Assembly (NCBI GenBank): GCA_947034895.1
Contig: OX344762.1
Location: 5,151,501 to 5,215,500, forward strand
Length of the DNA stretch: 64,000 nucleotides
Direction: 5' to 3'
DNA from: Rhytidiadelphus loreus
Taxonomy: Eukaryota > Streptophyta > Bryopsida > Hypnales > Hylocomiaceae
In this document: positions 59,063 through 64,000 of the stretch, piece after piece
Layout: each line of letters begins with the position of its first letter
How positions within the stretch are numbered: the first letter of the stretch is position 1
Translations under genes and position numbers: made by a program
The notes under the pieces: model-generated
Database searches by the model: none
The model's input: only the letters and a program-made list of their open reading frames with translations
Told to the model about the DNA's origin: nothing

Positions 59063-60348
59063 TGCACTGTTCTTTTGCAATGCAACTTGTTTTCTTGTGT
59101 CATTATTTTCATGTCTTGGAACCTTCTACAATGATTCTTAAAGTTAATACTAGACTTGGTCTTGGTCTATGTAATTTTAATTTTATACAAATAGTGAACT
59201 TTCCATTTAGTATTGCAATTGTTGCTAAAAAACATTTGACCTAGTCAATATATATTATTGTTGTTGAAAAAAGGATGGTTGCCTACATTGGCTAGGCAAA
59301 TTTTTTGTAGATTTCTATTCAATGGGTGGTTATTACATATTAATATAGAGGTATCCATCACTCCACAGTCCACATGCTACCGAATTTGTGGGAGATTAAG
59401 ATGCATCATTTTTGTAATATGCTACGAAAGTTCGATGAATTGGTATAAATTGAAATGAAAAATTGTCTAAGAATATTAATTGTACAATTTGTAGAAGAGC
59501 TTTGAGTATTTATTTGCTTTGTAAACATGAGAGTTAGTTGTGGATGAATGGATGATTGTCTTTTCTAAGTTTCTTATTTGAAACTAATGATTTATATAAT
59601 TAAATTATGTTGGTTGCAAAAATTTGTTTATTTTAAGATGTTATGTTTATTGCATGCATTTTTGTACTCCATCCATTTCAAAATAAGTGTCATGATTAGA
59701 CTTCATGCCTTTTTAAGGTTGTTTTGAGTAGGTCATATGGAGTCTTTTCTAGAATATTCAATTATTTATGTTGCAATGAACCAACATGCAATGTTCTTCA
59801 TTGACTTTGTTGATACAAAATTCAATCCCATTTGAATTTATGCTTGTGTAACATGATCAATGAAAATGGTATCAAATGTTTTCAACAAAAATAAAGACAC
59901 CTATTTTCAAGTGGAGGGAGTACATTGCAATCTTGTTGAAAACATATGGAATATGTTTTTCATCATTATCTAGATCATTATACATTTTTACTTTCTATTT
60001 TAGAGGCTTTCCAAAAATTAATCTTTATGTATTTATAATTTATGAGTACCAAAATCCTCATATGAACATATGTCTCATGTAAACATTAGATATAATTTTA
60101 ACTATTGTGGAAGATGAGATTTTATAACACTCAGTACATTCAAAGCACTGGTACTTACATTTAGCATTGGTCATCCATCTTGTTAAAAAATCCTATTTTT
60201 AGGTGAAAAAACTTACAAATTTTCATTTAACTTTTAAAGTGTTGTTGGGGCGTTATTGCATCAAGTATCTTCCTTGTAATTGGACTAGGATTGTTGACAT
60301 TTACTATTAAAATTTTGTAATTAGTATTAGTAATGCTTACTTTTATTA
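59063..60348. other. AT-rich intergenic DNA
   Basis: Several short open frames but no family. No terminal repeats found. Confidence 0.3.
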
Positions 60349-60356
60349 TTTAGATA

Positions 60357-60939
60357 CTAGGGGAGGACACTCTCACTACATTTGGGGTACCCACGTGTGG
60401 CAGAGTGATTTTTTGATCCCCTATTTACTTTTGAATAAACTATAATTTCATCCTAAAATTTTGAGCTTTGTTTAACAATGACTAAAGGTTTCTATTGACA
60501 AAAATTTAAATTCCAAATAACATAAGATATATTGTCTAGAAAGGGTTGAAAAATGAACTAAAATGGCATGTTCTCCAACTAAAATATTTATAGAGCTCAC
60601 ATGAAGATGACTATTGCATCAATATTCAACCAAAATAAACTTTCGATAGAAAGCTATTTTATAGAATTTTTTTTTCATTTTTCAATTTTTTTTTTCTTAT
60701 ATAATATAGAGGTGTGAAAGTTATTTTCAGCTTTACGGTGTATCTTTTTTCTTCAAAAATTTATAACTAATTATTATTAGCATAAAAAAATACCAATAAT
60801 TCAAAATATAAACTTTTAAAGTAGTAAAATCTATCCATAATTTATTTTTTGAAAAAAAATTAAATTTGAAGGTGTATTACACATATTACTTTTTCCACCA
60901 CACGTGGGTTGCTAAAACGTGGGGAATGTCCTCCCCGGA
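60357..60939. mobile_element. 583-bp hAT-type MITE, copy 2 (inverse orientation)
   Basis: An exact 8-bp TSD TTTAGATA is at 60349-60356 and 60940-60947. It starts CTAGGGGAGGACACTCTCAC and ends, inverted, TCCGGGGAGGACATTCC. It is the reverse complement of 4239-4821 with scattered substitutions and the same length. Confidence 0.92.
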
Positions 60940-60947
60940 TTTAGATA

Positions 60948-61765
60948 TGTTCAAAGTGGCTTGATGTTAGAAGGAGGAAGAGGAAGACTCTTAAGCAAGA
61001 ATGAATTAGGTACATTTTTGGAACTCTCACTTGGAACTAGATTCACAATCATACAACTCATGCATAAATTTTTTTTTAATGGCCTATTTCTTTCAAATCA
61101 AAAATTAGGTCAAAGGACATTAAAGCTATGCATGAATATAAAAAATTGTGGACAAAAAGTCTCAATCTTAATGGACAAAAGTTGGCAAAAATAATTGTCA
61201 AAATATTTAAGTAAGAAAATCAAGATATAATTTTCAATTTAGATCTTTCTATATTAAAAGAATGTTCTTATATTTAAATATAATCAAGCTTCTTTCCTTC
61301 TTTAATAACTTTCTCAAGATAAAAAAATGATAAAAAAAATTGAATTACAAGTATTTTATGGGCAACTTGATGGGCAATAAATTCTATTATGACCATTGGT
61401 ATGAAGAATCCAATTTATAAATGTTCATATTGTTGAGATTCTTCATAATTGATAAAAAAAATGGTTCTTCATAAGAATATTCTACCTAAAATTAAAAGTT
61501 ATGTTTGCACATAGAAAGGTAATAGGCATCAAGTCACATTTAACCCAACATTCATTCAAAAGCAACAAAGAAGTGAACATGATGCACTTGATAATTGTGT
61601 AAAGTTCTCTCATTTCAAGTACAATAGGATTCTAATGGATGAAACCTCTTTTTATCTAGTTCTAATTTGTAATATCTATAGAAAATCACTATGAATCATA
61701 TTATATATGCATGTGATGTATTTTATAAAAAAAAATGGTTGTTAATTCCACTTAGTCTTACTAGT
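60948..61765. other. AT-rich intergenic DNA
   Basis: No family recognised. Confidence 0.3.
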
Positions 61766-62093
61766 TTAAAACTTCCAATGAGCATTACAATTTATACAAG
61801 TAATAAATGTAGTCATAGGTTCATCAGCACTTCTAGTTTGCATTTGAAAGTAGGTGGTTTTTCGTTGCAAACATTTGTGGCATTTGAACTGATCAGTAGA
61901 AGCCATTGCATGTATACCTCGCTCACATTCAAACAAAGCCTTGGCTTTGATATCGTTGGTTTCTTTCTTCCTATGATTGCTTGCCATTTCATCACTTGTC
62001 ATAGTGACAATCACTTCTGGTTTGATTTTACCCAACAAGATTTGTCGTCTGAAGTCTGGGTTCTTATCATCCTTGATGTTGAACATGATGGAC
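61766..62093 (-). pseudogene. TFIIS (transcription elongation factor S-II) C-terminal fragment
   Basis: Read leftwards from 62093: RSIMFNIKDDKNPDFRR is the end of the TFIIS central (polymerase-binding) domain. The linker KALFECERG follows, then the C-terminal zinc ribbon with all four Cys (FKCHKC and TCINC) and the catalytic acidic pair in RSADEPMTT. In TFIIS this hairpin enters the RNA polymerase II active site to rescue stalled complexes. The stop comes after HWKF, where the family usually ends WKFC. The match begins abruptly after GTGTAG at 62096-62094, an acceptor-like site, and I find no N-terminal half up to the window edge. It may be a last exon of a gene with distant exons, or a captured fragment; the latter seems likelier among these repeats. 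Confidence 0.8.
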
Positions 62094-62110
62094 CTACACC
62101 ATAGCCCCAA

Positions 62111-63179
62111 GTGACCAAATTTAAGGTGGTTCTATAGGAAATAGCATAAAACCAAAATCAACAAAACATAACTAAGAGAATAAAACCTATACTACAAACA
62201 ACTAATGACAAAGAAGTTTCTTTTTATTACTACAAAACCTAATTATGTAGAAGACACACACAGATTTTGAAGTGATATTATGTAATCTAATCCACATGAA
62301 TATATGTGGCCTTATAAACACACTGTTAGGTCAAATTAAACTAATTCAAGAATTTGTACATAGTTTCATAGGACACTTGATCACAAGGAGAAAAGATAAG
62401 CATGATGCATTTGATATGGAGACTTTTTATGAAAAAATTAGAGCTTTCCCTATGATTGGTTGCTTATATAACTATCTCTAGAACATTTTGCTTGTAACCA
62501 TCCAAAATTCTCAATGACATATGGCATAGAGTATTGAATTTTCATCTCTTTATTGCACATGACATATGTCGATGGTCTATATTCGAGCAAAAGTATCATT
62601 AAAGTTTAACTTTATTAAAAATCTTATATACTATTTTTGAATTTATGCTATTGATGCTTTTCTAAAGGCTTATGCCATAGAGGGCCATCAAAATGATGAA
62701 GGGGCTACATAACCTTAACTCAAAGTAAGGGTCATTTTTCTTTTGAGCCACCTGGAACCAATACTTTTCTAAAAATGACTCCTTTCTAAAATAACCCCGA
62801 GAGATTCTTATCCAAAATGTACTTCCAATATTCACAAGAGTTTAGATTGGTTTTAGAAATACCTATTTTCAAGACTTTGTAAATTCATAGTTTATTCATA
62901 TGGTGTTCATAAAATGCCCCGTAAAATGCTTTTTAAGAGAATCTAGAATTCCCTTTTGACTACCAACAAGATCTACAACAATTTTTTCAATATAATAATG
63001 GGAACCATGTTAAGTTGTTTCTTTTATCATTTTTAGAGAACCCTTGTTTTATTGGTTTACAATATTATTCATAAAGGGCTTTGTCCTTCAACCTTGTAAG
63101 GACGCTATGAAACAATGGATGACTTCCCTATAAAAACAAAGAATGCACCTATTGGTCCAATAATTAGAGAATTTTACTC
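62111..63179. other. AT-rich intergenic DNA
   Basis: Searched on both strands for the rest of TFIIS without success. No other gene recognised. Confidence 0.35.
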
Positions 63180-63665
63180 ATGGGGCTTTGTTTTTTCAAG
63201 GCCCTAAGAATCCCTAGCATTTGGGGGCTAAAAACACCATTGCTTTTGAAGTATTAAAGGTCTAAATCTCACTAAGGTATAGATATCTCGACTGTCAGTA
63301 CAATCTTGTAGTTTGCATGTTATAGACAACATGAATCAAATTTTGAGTCATTTGGCTACCTAATTGCAAAATTATAATGTTTTAGTGTTGACAAAGGGTG
63401 CTGAAATTTTCCTAGCAACACATTGGAGATGAAATTCAATTTCTAAACCTACTCAAATGAAAAAGCTTAAAACTATAAAGTGCTTCAAAACTAGCATACA
63501 AACACATTGGTGGAACAAAATATCATTAGAATGACTCATTGTGTCTACAAAATGGCTTTGAAAATGTCCAAAAGTAATAAAAAAAAACGTATTAGCTTGA
63601 ACCTCCTATTGAAATGCTTCTTAGACATTGATAACTTCTTGGATTGATATGAAATCTTAATCACA
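63180..63665. repeat. Dispersed repeat, inverse copy of 9291-9720
   Basis: Shared words include CAATCTTGTAGTTTGCA-like sequence, ATTATAATGTTTTAGTGTTG, GAAATTTTCCTA and CTCATTGTGT in reverse order. Confidence 0.6.
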
Positions 63666-63777
63666 CAGACTTGAATAGTATGCACAACTTTCCCAATTTT
63701 TTAAATTGGAAATGGACACTATATGAAGAAGAAACACACTGCTAAAGTTTTGTGTAATCCAAAAATGTTCAGATTTT

Positions 63778-63979
63778 CACTACAAGAGAAAGGTGTGTTT
63801 TAAGTATAGTCCTAGTAGTATAGTCCTATAATTTATGACCTTTTAGGACATTTTTATTAAAAATTTACTAGAAATATATGTGTTTTCAATAAAATTTTAC
63901 TAAAAATCTCTTAAAAGTTCATAAATTATAAGACCACTATTAGGACCGTATACTTAAAACACACCTTTCTCGTATAGTG
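63778..63979. mobile_element. CACTA-type MITE, 202 bp
   Basis: The ends CACTACAAGAGAAAGGTGTG and, inverted, CACTATACGAGAAAGGTGTG are matched, with 3-bp TSD TTT (63775-63777, 63980-63982). CACTACAAGA is the canonical CACTA (En/Spm) terminus. It is the least eroded member of the family also at 19160 and 34594. Confidence 0.9.
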
Positions 63980-64000
63980 TTTGAACCTTGAAACATTCAA

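Overview
This is repeat-dominated, AT-rich nuclear DNA of a eukaryote, most likely a plant or other streptophyte. Signs of this are GT-AG introns, long intergenic AT-rich tracts, hAT-, CACTA-, piggyBac-like and foldback elements, plant-type hAT transposase relics, and a short TTTAGGG run. A Cache/VWA membrane-protein gene plus TTAA-flanked piggyBac-like elements make a non-seed plant or streptophyte alga more likely than a flowering plant, but that is inference. I see no tRNA, rRNA, CRISPR array or prokaryotic operon.

Layout. 1-906 is the 5' part of a minus-strand gene that runs off the left edge. 2052-6158 is a broken long ORF, cut by a 583-bp hAT-type MITE (8-bp target-site duplication, TSD) and three in-frame stops that all look like C-to-T changes. 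An acidic ORF follows at 7264-8388. 8.4-15.4 kb is repeat-rich intergenic DNA with a 3x71-bp tandem repeat, a MITE and a piggyBac-like element.

15443-38511 is one huge inverted repeat: arms of 10,069 and 9,922 bp around a 3,078-bp spacer. Wherever I compared them the arms are almost identical, and the 147-bp length difference equals one unit of a 147-bp tandem repeat. Each arm holds a dead hAT transposase gene (zinc finger, core, C-terminal dimerisation motif) split by a 6.1-6.2-kb non-autonomous hAT-type element with ends CAGGGTTGTCT and TSD GATGAGGG. That insert carries GC-rich subterminal arrays, nested piggyBac-like elements, a CACTA MITE and tandem repeats. Because the breaks and insertions are shared, the inverted duplication came last.

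41398-45375 is the one complete host gene I can reconstruct: eight exons with consistent phases, 608 aa, a type I membrane protein of the alpha-2/delta-CACHD1 kind (signal peptide, VWA_N/VWA/Cache-like region, transmembrane segment, CCCC). Its VWA metal site is degenerate. 46.1-50.2 kb holds foldback elements and a ~3-kb element with terminal inverted repeats that carries a broken coiled-coil gene. 50292-55239 is a second giant non-autonomous hAT-type element (TSD CCTCAAAC), built like the first but with GTCCGAA-type arrays. 55.2-64 kb is repeats plus two recognisable gene fragments, a DnaJ J-domain relic and a TFIIS C-terminal piece, a second 583-bp MITE (TSD TTTAGATA) and a CACTA MITE at the right edge.

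Apart from the gene at the left edge and the membrane-protein gene, almost everything here is mobile-element DNA whose target-site duplications let the order of insertion be read.
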